Source: Acidobacteriota bacterium (GTDB lineage Bacteria > Acidobacteriota > Blastocatellia > Pyrinomonadales > Pyrinomonadaceae). Taken from it: 64,000 nucleotides of DNA. The stretch covers positions 930,001-994,000 of the forward strand of contig JADJWI010000003.1 of NCBI GenBank assembly GCA_016716435.1, written 5' to 3'. The notes below the pieces were generated by a model. It worked only from the letters and a program-made list of their open reading frames with translations. It ran no database searches and had not been told where the DNA came from. A program made the position numbers and the translations under genes. Positions within the stretch are counted from its first letter, which is position 1. Each line of letters starts with the position of its first letter. Positions 53,242 through 61,644 of this stretch are shown here, in pieces.

Positions 53242-54609
53242 CTAGCTCTTCCGCCGGAAGATCCTGAACCCGTGACCCTCAAGGCTGATGGCCGGGAGTG
53301 CAACGGTCCTCTCCGGTGCATTTGGCGTCAACTCTTCAAAGGTGCCGCTCGCTTCAAGTGTCCCCACGAAAGGCGTGCTCGCCATATTTATCGCGACCAC
53401 GATCTCTTCCGTACCGGTACGGCGGGCGAAGGTTACGATTCGAGCCTCGTCCGAATTCTTCATCCACCGCAACTCACCGCGGCGGAGAGCGTTAGACGAC
53501 TTTCGCAAAGCGATCATCGCCGGATAAAACTTGACCATATCCGGCCGCCGCTCGGCAAATTGCCAAAAGATCGGCCGCTTTTCAAAGAGTGCCGGAGCAC
53601 CCGATTCGGTGGTGTCGCCCGCCTCCATTCCGTTATAGATGAGCGGAATTCCATCGAGCGTAAAGACAAGTGCCTGTGCGGCAAGCGCTCCTTTCTCGCC
53701 AAAGCGGGCGATCGCTCGACGCTCATCGTGGTTATCAGAGAACCGCATTCGTAGGCTGCCGCGAGGGAACTTCGCCGCCTGGTCTTCCCAAACCTTCCGG
53801 AGCTCGTAGGCCGGCATCTGGCCGTGGAGCATCTTGTCGAGCATTGCGTGCATCGCCCACGAGTAGTCGAGGTTAAAGGCGTTGGCCATCAGGTCCGGCG
53901 ATTCCCACTCGGCGAGCCAGAGCGTATCGGCCTTGACCTTATCGACCTCGGCACGGGCCGTTTCCCAAAAATCGGTCGGGACAAATCCGGCGACGTCGCA
54001 GCGAAAGCCGTCAAGGTCATACTCCCGCACCCAGAACTTCAGCATCTCGATCATGTATTTGCGAAGCTCGGGATTGTCGTAGTTCAGGTCCGCGACGTCT
54101 GCCCAGTCCGGCACCGGAGCGACGATCTCGCCTTGCGCGTTGCGCGTGTAAAATGCCGGCGTTTTCATCATCACGCTGTCCCACGCCGTGTGGTTGGCGA
54201 CGATGTCGATGATCACCTTCATCCCGCGGCGGTGCGATTCGGCAACGAGGCGTTTGAGGTCTTCGGGCGTGCCGTAGTCCGGATTGATCGCGTAAAAGTC
54301 TTTGACCGAATAGGGCGAGCCGACCGTGCCTTTCCGCTTCGCCTCGCCGATCGGATGGATGGGCATCAGCCAGAGCACATCGACGCCGAGCGTCTTGAGC
54401 CGATCGAGGTCACGCGTAATGCCGTTGAAATTCCCATCGGCCGAGTATTGCCGCGGAAATATCTGATAGATCACCGCATCTTTTACCCAGTCCTGCGAAG
54501 GCCGAGCATTCTGCTTTGAAAAATCCCTCACCGGCTGCACTTGCGCGAGCGTGAGTGCTGAAAGCAGTACGACTGTGATGAATAGAAACGGTACCCTGTT
54601 ATGTGTCAT
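53242..54609 (-). CDS. Secreted GH13 alpha-amylase-family enzyme
   Basis: 455 residues with signal peptide (VPFLFITVVLLSALTLAQ). The GH13 regions are visible: I DIVANH (conserved), II DGFRCDVAG with the nucleophile Asp, III LAEWESP with the acid Glu, IV SDNHDERR with the transition-state Asp. YQIFPRQYSADGNFNGI marks the barrel start. A short C-terminal beta domain ends GHGFRIFRRK. It probably works in the periplasm on maltodextrins. Upstream is an AT-rich palindromic spacer. Confidence 0.93.
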   Translation of the reverse strand: MTHNRVPFLFITVVLLSALTLAQVQPVRDFSKQNARPSQDWVKDAVIYQIFPRQYSADGNFNGITRDLDRLKTLGVDVLWLMPIHPIGEAKRKGTVGSPYSVKDFYAINPDYGTPEDLKRLVAESHRRGMKVIIDIVANHTAWDSVMMKTPAFYTRNAQGEIVAPVPDWADVADLNYDNPELRKYMIEMLKFWVREYDLDGFRCDVAGFVPTDFWETARAEVDKVKADTLWLAEWESPDLMANAFNLDYSWAMHAMLDKMLHGQMPAYELRKVWEDQAAKFPRGSLRMRFSDNHDERRAIARFGEKGALAAQALVFTLDGIPLIYNGMEAGDTTESGAPALFEKRPIFWQFAERRPDMVKFYPAMIALRKSSNALRRGELRWMKNSDEARIVTFARRTGTEEIVVAINMASTPFVGTLEASGTFEELTPNAPERTVALPAISLEGHGFRIFRRKS

Positions 54610-54640
54610 GATCTAGCCCCTCTTTACCGAAATTAATTAA

Positions 54641-54666
54641 TAATTAGTAATTACTAATTAGTAATT
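54641..54666. repeat. Overlapping AT-rich palindromes
   Basis: TAATTAGTAATTACTAATTA (54641-54660) is a perfect 20-bp palindrome and AATTACTAATTAGTAATT (54649-54666) a second overlapping one. Between the transporter stop and the amylase start; possibly an operator or repeat element. Confidence 0.5.
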
Positions 54667-54675
54667 ATCTCGTCA

Positions 54676-56010
54676 TTAGTGCCCACCGCCGGCCGCAACG
54701 CCTTCGATCTTCGCCGCTCCGACGTCCTTTACGATGAACACAAGCAGTGCGGCGACGATGAGCGACGCTCCGCCGAGCATTACGGCGTTAAGCGGGTTGT
54801 CGCCGAGAAGTGGTTTGTAGATCTGCGGCGTCAGGAAGCTCTGCACTATCTGCGGAATTACGATGAAAAGATTAAAGACGCCCATGTAAACACCCATGCG
54901 TGCCGGGTTGATCGCACCGGCCAGGATCACGTAAGGCATTGAAAGGATCGACGCCCAAGCGATGCCGACGCCGGCCATCCCTATGAAAAGAAAATACGGG
55001 CCGGTCGCAAAATAGGTAGAGATCAGCCCAAGGCCTCCGAGCAAGAGACAAACAATATGCACGCCTTTTCGGCCGATCCTGTTAGCAAGCGGCGGAATGC
55101 CAAAGGCGACGAGAAAACACACAAAGTTATAGACCGCAAAGCAGACGCCGCCCCATTCTGTTCCTTCCTTGAACGCCGCGGATGTCTCATCGGCCGCTCC
55201 GAAAACATGGCGGGCGACCGTAATGCCGTAAAACTGCCACATGAATGGCAATGCGAACCAAGTGAAAAATTGCACGACCGCGAGCTGCTTCATCGTCGTC
55301 GGCATATCGCCGATGGCGCCCGAGATCTCTTTGAAAATATTGCCGACAATGCTGCCCTCGGCGTTCTTTTTCCGGAAGGCCTCGATGTCTTCCGGCGGTG
55401 TTTCATCGGTCGTGAAGACGGTCCAAAGCACCGCACCGAGAAATGCCGCGGCACCGACGATAAAGGCGATCAGCGTCGAGTACGGAATACCGCTTTTCAT
55501 TATGCCGACGACTCCGGCCCATGTGAGGATGTAAGGCAATGCGTTGGCGAGCGTCGAGCCGATGCCAATGAAAAACGACTGCATCACGAAACCGAGCGTC
55601 CGCTGTTCCTCGGCAAGCTTGTCGCCGACGAATGCACGGAAAGGCTCCATCGTGATGTTTATCGAGGCGTCCATCACCCAAAGCAATCCCGCCGCCATCC
55701 AAAGCGTGCTCGAGTTCGGCATCAGCACCAGGCAGATGCTGGCAATGATCGCGCCGACGAGGAAGAACGGCCGCCGCCGCCCCAGCCGCGTCCATGTGCG
55801 GTCGCTCATCGCGCCAACGATCGGCTGTACCAGCAATCCGGTCAGCGGCCCGGCGAGCCAGAGATACGGTAGATTGGCCGCATCGGCACCGAGGTATGTG
55901 TAGATCGGCGACATATTCGCCATCTGCAAGCCCCAACCGAATTGAATGCCGAGAAATCCGAAACTCATGTTCCAGATCTGCCAAAATGTCAGCCGTGGTT
56001 TGTTTTCCAT
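54676..56010 (-). CDS. GPH/SLC45-like MFS sugar transporter
   Basis: 444 residues, about 12 membrane helices. The N-terminus FWQIWNMSFGFLGIQFGWGLQMANMSPIYTYLGAD and the loop MSDRTWTRLGRRRPFFLVGAII match the sucrose/maltose-type transporter group of MFS. Flanked by GH13 and MalQ genes, it most likely imports maltose or maltodextrin across the inner membrane. It starts 15 bp beyond the upstream GH13 stop. Confidence 0.88.
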   Translation of the reverse strand: MENKPRLTFWQIWNMSFGFLGIQFGWGLQMANMSPIYTYLGADAANLPYLWLAGPLTGLLVQPIVGAMSDRTWTRLGRRRPFFLVGAIIASICLVLMPNSSTLWMAAGLLWVMDASINITMEPFRAFVGDKLAEEQRTLGFVMQSFFIGIGSTLANALPYILTWAGVVGIMKSGIPYSTLIAFIVGAAAFLGAVLWTVFTTDETPPEDIEAFRKKNAEGSIVGNIFKEISGAIGDMPTTMKQLAVVQFFTWFALPFMWQFYGITVARHVFGAADETSAAFKEGTEWGGVCFAVYNFVCFLVAFGIPPLANRIGRKGVHIVCLLLGGLGLISTYFATGPYFLFIGMAGVGIAWASILSMPYVILAGAINPARMGVYMGVFNLFIVIPQIVQSFLTPQIYKPLLGDNPLNAVMLGGASLIVAALLVFIVKDVGAAKIEGVAAGGGH

Positions 56011-56025
56011 AAATTTCTCCAGCCG

Positions 56026-57981
56026 CTATTTCGTTACGTAAATTCCTGCCGACCGGGCCGGGATCTTTGCTTTGACTTTGCCGTCGTTCACTTTTATATC
56101 GGCAAGATTGCCGAGAGCGTCCTTTAGCACCCCGTCAACCGGTATCTGTTTGCTGATGAATGTGATGTCGAAGCTGACCTCGGCCGGTTTGGTGTCGTTG
56201 TTAAAGATAACGACGACGGCGGCCTTGTCCGTCAGCCGGGCATAGGCGTATTGCTGCTCTTCATCAAGCAGGTCAAGCGAGCGGCCGCGGCGGAGCGGCT
56301 CAAGCTCTTTCCTCAGAGCACCGAGCTTTGCAAGATGATTCCAAACGTCGTTTTCCTCGGCGGTGCGGCCCGCAGCGGTGAAGGCATTTCGCGGGTCGCC
56401 CGGAAATCCGCCCGGGAAATCTCGCCGGTTGTCCGGGTCGGCTCCGCCGGGCATCGCGATCTCGTCGCCGTAATAAAGCAGCGGCGTTCCGCGGGAGGTC
56501 ATTATCAGTGTTTGGGCGAGTTTTAGCCCCGTAGTCGTCGCACCCGGCTCATTCATGAACCGCGGCATATCGTGAAGTCCGAGGAAGGTAACCAAAACGT
56601 CCGATCGCGGATAGATCCAGTCGCGGGCAAACATCTGGTGCACTTCGCGGATCGGCTTACCTTGGGCGAAGGCATTTCGGATCGGGTAGAAAAGTCCGAA
56701 GTCGTAAAGCGTGTCGATCTCGGGGTCGAGTCCGTCCCAGCCCCTGCGGCCTTTCTGGAAGAACGAAAGCAGAACCGGATCGCTGTCATAAAGTTCGCCG
56801 AGGATATTCACTTTCGGAAATTCGCGATGCACGGCCGCTCCCCATTTTGCCCAGAAGCTTCGCGGCACGTGCGGCAGCGTGTCCATCCTAATGGAATCAA
56901 AGCCAACCTGGGCGATCCACCAGAGCGAGTTCTGGATAAGGTACTTCTCGACCTCGGGGTTGTTCTGGTTCAGGTCCGGAAGTATGTCGATGAACCAGCC
57001 GTCGATATTCCGCCGCTGTGTTTGATAGGTCGCCCGCGGGTTCATCGCCGTCCATTTCTGCCAGTTGTTCGAGTCGTGCTTTTCAAGGGTACCGTTGAAC
57101 CAGTTCGGTGTCGGCGGGTCGTTTGCCCAGGGGTGATACGGCCCGGTGTGGTTTACGACCTGATCCTGCAAGACCACAAAGCCAGCCAAATGCGCCTTTC
57201 GGACAAACTCCTTGAGCTTCGCCATATCGCCGAGATGCTCGTCAACGGCGTAAAAGTCGATCGCTCCGTAACCATGAAATCCGGTCGTCGTCGGCATTTC
57301 GGGCGGATAAACCTCGAGCGTGTCCTCGCGGTCGGCGTTATCGTAAACGGGCGTCGTCCAGAGAGCGGTAGCCCCGAGCGACTTGATATACGGAAGCTTA
57401 TCGATGATGCCCTGCAGGTCGCCGCCGTGATAATGTCGGCCCTTTTTTCGGTCGTAAAGCCCTTTCGACTTCGGCGGGTCGTTGTTGGCCTGGTCACCAT
57501 CTGCAAAGCGATCGGTGAAGACGAAATAGATGACATCATCGACCGCAAAGCCGTTGTAGTTGCCCAACCGCTGCTGCGGCGTGAAGACCTCGAAAGGAGC
57601 CATCGTCGAACCGGCGGATGTAACAATTCGAAGCTGGTAATTTCCCGGCCGAACGGTCTCCGCCAGACGCACGTCGGCAAAAAGATAGTTGCCGTTCGCG
57701 CTCGACATGAAGTTACTGGCGGTGATTCCCGCCGTCGCCGATTCGATCCTCGCACCGCCGAGGTTCTTGCCCTTGATAAGAACGCGGACGGGGTTGATCG
57801 TGCTCCCGACCCACCAACTCGGCGGATCGATCTTCTCAAAAGCCGGAGCCTGCGCCGCCGCCGCCGCAACCGCGAAAAGAAGGATTAAACCGCAGAGACG
57901 CAAAGACGCAGCGAAAAAGAAGCTTTTGTTCCGAATTTCTAACGCATGCGCTCGCTTGATCGCTGCAACTTTTACAAACAT
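56026..57981 (-). CDS. Secreted GH13 cyclomaltodextrinase-like enzyme
   Basis: 651 residues from ATG 57981 (GAGAGA upstream, 29 bp beyond the malQ stop). The signal peptide is long and its core FFFAASLRLCGL is encoded by a dispersed-repeat-like sequence (57889-57920). An N-terminal domain (PPSWWVGSTINPVRVLIKGKNLG) of the cyclomaltodextrinase_N type is followed by the barrel: QDQVVNHTG, FDSIRMDTL (nucleophile Asp), NILGELYDSD (acid Glu) and FLGLHDMPRF (Asp). The C-terminal domain ends AKIPARSAGIYVTK. The longer in-frame extension to 58326 lies inside malQ and is not coding. Confidence 0.91.
   Translation of the reverse strand: MFVKVAAIKRAHALEIRNKSFFFAASLRLCGLILLFAVAAAAAQAPAFEKIDPPSWWVGSTINPVRVLIKGKNLGGARIESATAGITASNFMSSANGNYLFADVRLAETVRPGNYQLRIVTSAGSTMAPFEVFTPQQRLGNYNGFAVDDVIYFVFTDRFADGDQANNDPPKSKGLYDRKKGRHYHGGDLQGIIDKLPYIKSLGATALWTTPVYDNADREDTLEVYPPEMPTTTGFHGYGAIDFYAVDEHLGDMAKLKEFVRKAHLAGFVVLQDQVVNHTGPYHPWANDPPTPNWFNGTLEKHDSNNWQKWTAMNPRATYQTQRRNIDGWFIDILPDLNQNNPEVEKYLIQNSLWWIAQVGFDSIRMDTLPHVPRSFWAKWGAAVHREFPKVNILGELYDSDPVLLSFFQKGRRGWDGLDPEIDTLYDFGLFYPIRNAFAQGKPIREVHQMFARDWIYPRSDVLVTFLGLHDMPRFMNEPGATTTGLKLAQTLIMTSRGTPLLYYGDEIAMPGGADPDNRRDFPGGFPGDPRNAFTAAGRTAEENDVWNHLAKLGALRKELEPLRRGRSLDLLDEEQQYAYARLTDKAAVVVIFNNDTKPAEVSFDITFISKQIPVDGVLKDALGNLADIKVNDGKVKAKIPARSAGIYVTK
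57889..57920. repeat. Dispersed-repeat-like sequence inside the signal-peptide codons
   Basis: ACCGCAGAGACGCAAAGACG, followed by CAGCGAAAAAGA. It shares CAGAGACGCAAA with 2451-2462. Read on the minus strand it encodes FFFAASLRLCGL of the GH13 signal peptide. A further CTCCGTGTCTCCGTGTC motif lies at 57995-58011. Confidence 0.5.
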
Positions 57982-58010
57982 GTTCTCTCTCATTCTCCGT
58001 GTCTCCGTGT

Positions 58011-59537
58011 CTAAACCGTCCGTCCGTACGTTTCCGTCAATTCCCGCAGCCGGGCGGTGATCTCGTCGGTCAGCGCGCCGCGTTCGAAGCGCCAGAACCA
58101 GTTGCCGGACTCGGAAGCCGGCAGGTTCATCCGCCCTTCGGTCCCGATGCCGAGCAGGTCCTGCACCGGCGTGATCGCCGTGTCCGCAACGCTCGCCCAA
58201 ACGGCCCGGATAAAGTCCCAATGTATCTCGCTCCCTTCGGTGCAAAGATATTTGAGGCTGTAATCGTGTTCGCGGGTGATGTCCTCCGCGTCGCGGGTCG
58301 AGCCCGCACCGGCCTGCGAGAGCCACCAGCCGACGGTCGTGTCGTTGTCGTGTGTGCCGGTATACGCAACGCAGTTTTGCGTGTAGTTGTGCGGAAGGTC
58401 GTGGTTCTTCGCATCGCCGCCAAAGGCGAACTGAAGGATCTTCATTCCCGGGAAGCTGTACATGTCCCGAAGCTCTTCGACGTCCGGCGTGATCACACCA
58501 AGGTCCTCGGCGATCACCGGCAGGCGGACGAGGCTCTCGCGAAGAGTCTGGAAAAGCTCCTTGCCCGGAACATCGACCCAGCGGCCATTTTCAGCCGTCT
58601 TGTCGCTGCCCGGCACTTCCCACGAAGCGGCAAACCCGCGGAAGTGATCGACGCGGACAACGTCGACGGTTCGGAGCGTGAACTCGACCCGAGCGACCCA
58701 CCATTTGAACCCATCGGCACGCATCTGCTCCCAATCGTAGATCGGGTTGCCCCAGAGCTGGCCTGTCTCGGAAAAATAATCCGGCGGTACACCGGCGACG
58801 ACCCGTGGGCTGCCGTCCGGGTTCAGCTTAAATTTCGACTGATTGCACCAAACGTCGGCCGAATCGAGTGCGACAAAGATCGGCACATCACCGATGATCT
58901 TCACACCATGTTTATTCGCATATTCCTTGAGCAAACCCCACTGGCGAAAGAAAAGAAATTGATAAAACTTCTCGGCCTGTGTCTCGTCAAAAAGTTGCTC
59001 GCGGATGGCGGCCATCGCCCCGGGTTCGCGGAGCTTGAGAGGCGTCGGCCATTCGTACCACGGCCTTTGGCTCTGCGAAGTTTTGACCGCTTTGTAGGTC
59101 GCGTAGTCTTCCAGCCACCAATCGTTCTCGTGCTGAAACTTTTCGAACTTGCCGCGGATGTCCGTGCTTGTCGTGTGCTGAAAGCCTTCATAGGCGAGCG
59201 GGAGCAAGTGCGATTTCCATTCATAGACCGAGCCGAAATCTACGCGATGAGCAGGGAACTCGGGCCGGTCGGCGACCTGCTCGGCCGTAAGGAATTCGTC
59301 CTCGACTAGCATCTCCGGCGAGATCAAAAGCGGATTGCCGGCAAATGCCGAAAAGCATTGATACGGCGAATCGCCATACCCGGTCGGCCCAAGCGGCAGG
59401 ATCTGCCAATACGTCTGCCCGGCGGCCTCAAGAAAATTTACGAAAGAATACGCCTCCGGCCCGAGATCGCCGATGCCGTAATCGCCCGGCAGGCTCGTCG
59501 GATGAAGCAATATCCCCGATGCTCTTGGAAATTTCAT
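58011..59537 (-). CDS. malQ: 4-alpha-glucanotransferase (amylomaltase)
   Basis: 508 residues, standard length. It starts MKFPRASGILLHPTSLPGDYGIGDLG and contains YWQILPLGPTGYGDSPYQCFSAFAGNPLLI, the nucleophile region VDVVRVDHFRGF, the acid Glu in VIAEDLGVI and the conserved YTGTHDNDTT. It has no signal peptide and acts in the cytoplasm, moving glucan chains between maltodextrins. It is in the glucan locus, upstream of the GH13-transporter genes and probably cotranscribed with them. Confidence 0.96.
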   Translation of the reverse strand: MKFPRASGILLHPTSLPGDYGIGDLGPEAYSFVNFLEAAGQTYWQILPLGPTGYGDSPYQCFSAFAGNPLLISPEMLVEDEFLTAEQVADRPEFPAHRVDFGSVYEWKSHLLPLAYEGFQHTTSTDIRGKFEKFQHENDWWLEDYATYKAVKTSQSQRPWYEWPTPLKLREPGAMAAIREQLFDETQAEKFYQFLFFRQWGLLKEYANKHGVKIIGDVPIFVALDSADVWCNQSKFKLNPDGSPRVVAGVPPDYFSETGQLWGNPIYDWEQMRADGFKWWVARVEFTLRTVDVVRVDHFRGFAASWEVPGSDKTAENGRWVDVPGKELFQTLRESLVRLPVIAEDLGVITPDVEELRDMYSFPGMKILQFAFGGDAKNHDLPHNYTQNCVAYTGTHDNDTTVGWWLSQAGAGSTRDAEDITREHDYSLKYLCTEGSEIHWDFIRAVWASVADTAITPVQDLLGIGTEGRMNLPASESGNWFWRFERGALTDEITARLRELTETYGRTV

Positions 59538-59621
59538 TAGTTAAAAAACTTGCTTAGCGTCGAGCAAATACCCCGACTGGACTGCAGGCGTCCCCGCCTG
59601 AAAATCCGCCCGCGGCCTAAG

Positions 59622-61493
59622 CTATAGCGCGGGCTTTATCTCATAAACGAAAGCACTTCGCGGAGCCATCGTGATCCGCAGCCGCTTTCCGTCGCTCTTG
59701 ATTTTTTCACGGTCGCTGATGACCGGTGCAAACTCGACTTCGTGCAAAGCCAGTCTACTGGGAACTGCGTAATCTAGCTCGATTACCTTTTCCTGATCGC
59801 CCGAGTTGAAGGCGATCACATTGGTCGCGGTCCAATCAACAAGTTGAACACGCCGCTCAAAAACATAGGCGTCCTTGTCGTAAAAGAGATCGGTAGTCGT
59901 TCCGTTCGCCATCGCGATGCTTGCCCGGCGCGCGTTCATCCACTTGCGTGTCCATTCGAACATCCGCTGTTCTTCTGCGGTCCGGCCTTCCCGTGAAAAG
60001 GCGCTTCGCTGGTCGCCGCGAAAGCCGCCGGGGAAGTCCTTTCTGTTGTCCGGATCGTGGCCGCCGGTCATCGCGAGCTCATCGCCGTAATAGATCTGCG
60101 GGATGCCGCGGACGCTCATCGTGAACGCCATGTGCATCATCGCTCCTTCGAGCGTCGCTCCGGGCGTTGACATAAAGCGGTCGATGTCATGGTTCGCGGT
60201 CAGGTTCGTAAGCCGGTAGCGGTTCGGGTAAAGCCCGTCGTATTTCAGAACATCGCGGAGCGCCGATGCCGGCTTCTTGCCGGTGAAAACATCACGCGAA
60301 GCTTCCCAAAGATTGAAGTCGAAAACGCTCGGCAATTTGGTGTCGATACCGTCCCAGCCCGTCTTCCCGCCCTGAAAAAAGGCGAGGTGTGCCGAGTCCA
60401 TCTCAAGCACCTCGCCGACGAGATAAAAGTTTGGATACTGCTTCAAGATCGCTGTTGACCAATCGCGGATGAACGTCCGCGGCATGTATTGGATCGTGTC
60501 CTGGCGGATGCCGTCGATCCCCGTCATCCCGATCCACCAAAGTGCGTTCTGGATCAGATATTTCGAGACCTCGGGTTCGTCCTGATTCAGGTCAGGCAGA
60601 AATTCGTTGAACCAGCCGCGAAGCAGAATATCGCGTTCGGCTGGCGAGGCGTTCGGCGAAAAGAGCACCGAGTCGTTGAACGTGTTCTGCTTGAATGGTG
60701 AGAACCAGTTCTCGAGCGGCGGCCGCTTCACCCACTCGTGCTGCACGCCGACGTGGTTCGCGACCTGGTCCTGTATCACCTTGATCCCGCGTTTTCGTGC
60801 CTCGCTTACAAGCTCGCGAAGGTCGGCCATCGTCCCGAAGTGGTTCTCAACGCCGTAGTAATCGATGGCATGATAGCCGTGATAATTCGTATAAGGGCAC
60901 CAGGGCTGGGCACACGTGTTCGGCTCGTCCGGATTGTCGTACCAGGGCGTTAGCCAGATGGCCGTTATGCCGAGTTCCTTCAGATAATCGAGCCGCGAGA
61001 TGACACCGCGAATGTCGCCGCCGTGCCAGCCGCGGGGATTCTTCCGGTCAACTTCCTTGTTGTTGCGCTCGTCGCCGTCCGCAAAGCGGTCGGTCATTAT
61101 CAGATAGATGATGTCGTCGCTCGTGACCTCGTCCTTCGGGTCGCGCGGCAAAAGCTGCGGTAGAAGCTCCCAGCCGAACGCCTTCGAGCCCGCGGCGGTC
61201 TCGATCCTGAACTCATATTTACCCGGCCGGGCATCTTTTCCGATCGAAATATCAAAAAACAAATGGTCGCCCGATCCATTCACCCGCACGCCGCCAACCT
61301 TAAGGCTCTTTGCGGGCGAGATGACGTGGGCACCGGCGAGGCCGCTTCCGCGAATGAGCATCCTTACTGTTGCGACCGAATGGCCGGCCCACCAGTTCGG
61401 CGGCTCGGCCTTCTCGACCCTCGGTGCGGCCGCAAGAGCGGCTCCGGCGAGCACGGCCGTAAGGGCAAGGGCATTTAACGCGGATCGGAGCAT
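59622..61493 (-). CDS. Secreted GH13 alpha-amylase / cyclomaltodextrinase-like enzyme
   Basis: 623 residues with signal peptide (LNALALTAVLAGAALAAA). The organisation parallels the enzyme at 56026-57981: N-terminal domain (PPNWWAGHSVATVRMLIRGSGLAG), QDQVANHVG, GIDGIRQDTIQ (nucleophile), YLVGEVLEMD (acid), TANHDIDRF (Asp) and IYYGDELAMTGGHDPDNRKDF. The two are probably paralogues. No Shine-Dalgarno precedes the ATG; a terminator-like hairpin ends 10 nt upstream. Periplasmic or secreted glucan hydrolase. Confidence 0.93.
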   Translation of the reverse strand: MLRSALNALALTAVLAGAALAAAPRVEKAEPPNWWAGHSVATVRMLIRGSGLAGAHVISPAKSLKVGGVRVNGSGDHLFFDISIGKDARPGKYEFRIETAAGSKAFGWELLPQLLPRDPKDEVTSDDIIYLIMTDRFADGDERNNKEVDRKNPRGWHGGDIRGVISRLDYLKELGITAIWLTPWYDNPDEPNTCAQPWCPYTNYHGYHAIDYYGVENHFGTMADLRELVSEARKRGIKVIQDQVANHVGVQHEWVKRPPLENWFSPFKQNTFNDSVLFSPNASPAERDILLRGWFNEFLPDLNQDEPEVSKYLIQNALWWIGMTGIDGIRQDTIQYMPRTFIRDWSTAILKQYPNFYLVGEVLEMDSAHLAFFQGGKTGWDGIDTKLPSVFDFNLWEASRDVFTGKKPASALRDVLKYDGLYPNRYRLTNLTANHDIDRFMSTPGATLEGAMMHMAFTMSVRGIPQIYYGDELAMTGGHDPDNRKDFPGGFRGDQRSAFSREGRTAEEQRMFEWTRKWMNARRASIAMANGTTTDLFYDKDAYVFERRVQLVDWTATNVIAFNSGDQEKVIELDYAVPSRLALHEVEFAPVISDREKIKSDGKRLRITMAPRSAFVYEIKPAL

Positions 61494-61503
61494 CGTAAAA
61501 GAA

Positions 61504-61538
61504 AAGGGGCGTGGGAACGATTATCGTTCACGCCCCTT
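61504..61538 (-). terminator. Strong terminator-like hairpin directly before the GH13 gene
   Basis: AAGGGGCGTG...CACGCCCCTT with inner AACGA/TCGTT arms and a 2-nt bulge. On the minus strand it is followed by TTTTCTTTT. It may end the TonB receptor transcript or attenuate the GH13 gene, whose start codon is at 61493. Confidence 0.75.
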
Positions 61539-61558
61539 GAAAGAACAAAGTTGTTCCG

Positions 61559-61638
61559 GGCCCGGAGGTTCGGCTTTGTTTCGCTTGTCCCGAGATGGGC
61601 AACCGAGAAAAGCCGCTGGTCAGCCTCCGCTCCGGGCC
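61559..61638 (-). promoter_or_regulatory. Nested stem structure after the TonB receptor gene
   Basis: GGCCCGGAG (61559-61567) pairs with CTCCGGGCC (61630-61638), enclosing CGGCTTT / AAAGCCG (61571-61577, 61609-61615) and an inner CCC-GGG stem. It starts 7 bp beyond the receptor stop and precedes the terminator hairpin. Class not recognised. Confidence 0.45.
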
Positions 61639-61644
61639 AGGGCT

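Noticed and set aside
58011..58326. N-terminal extension of the GH13 gene to 58326
   Set aside because: It lies within malQ in another frame; ATG 57981 has a ribosome site and signal peptide.
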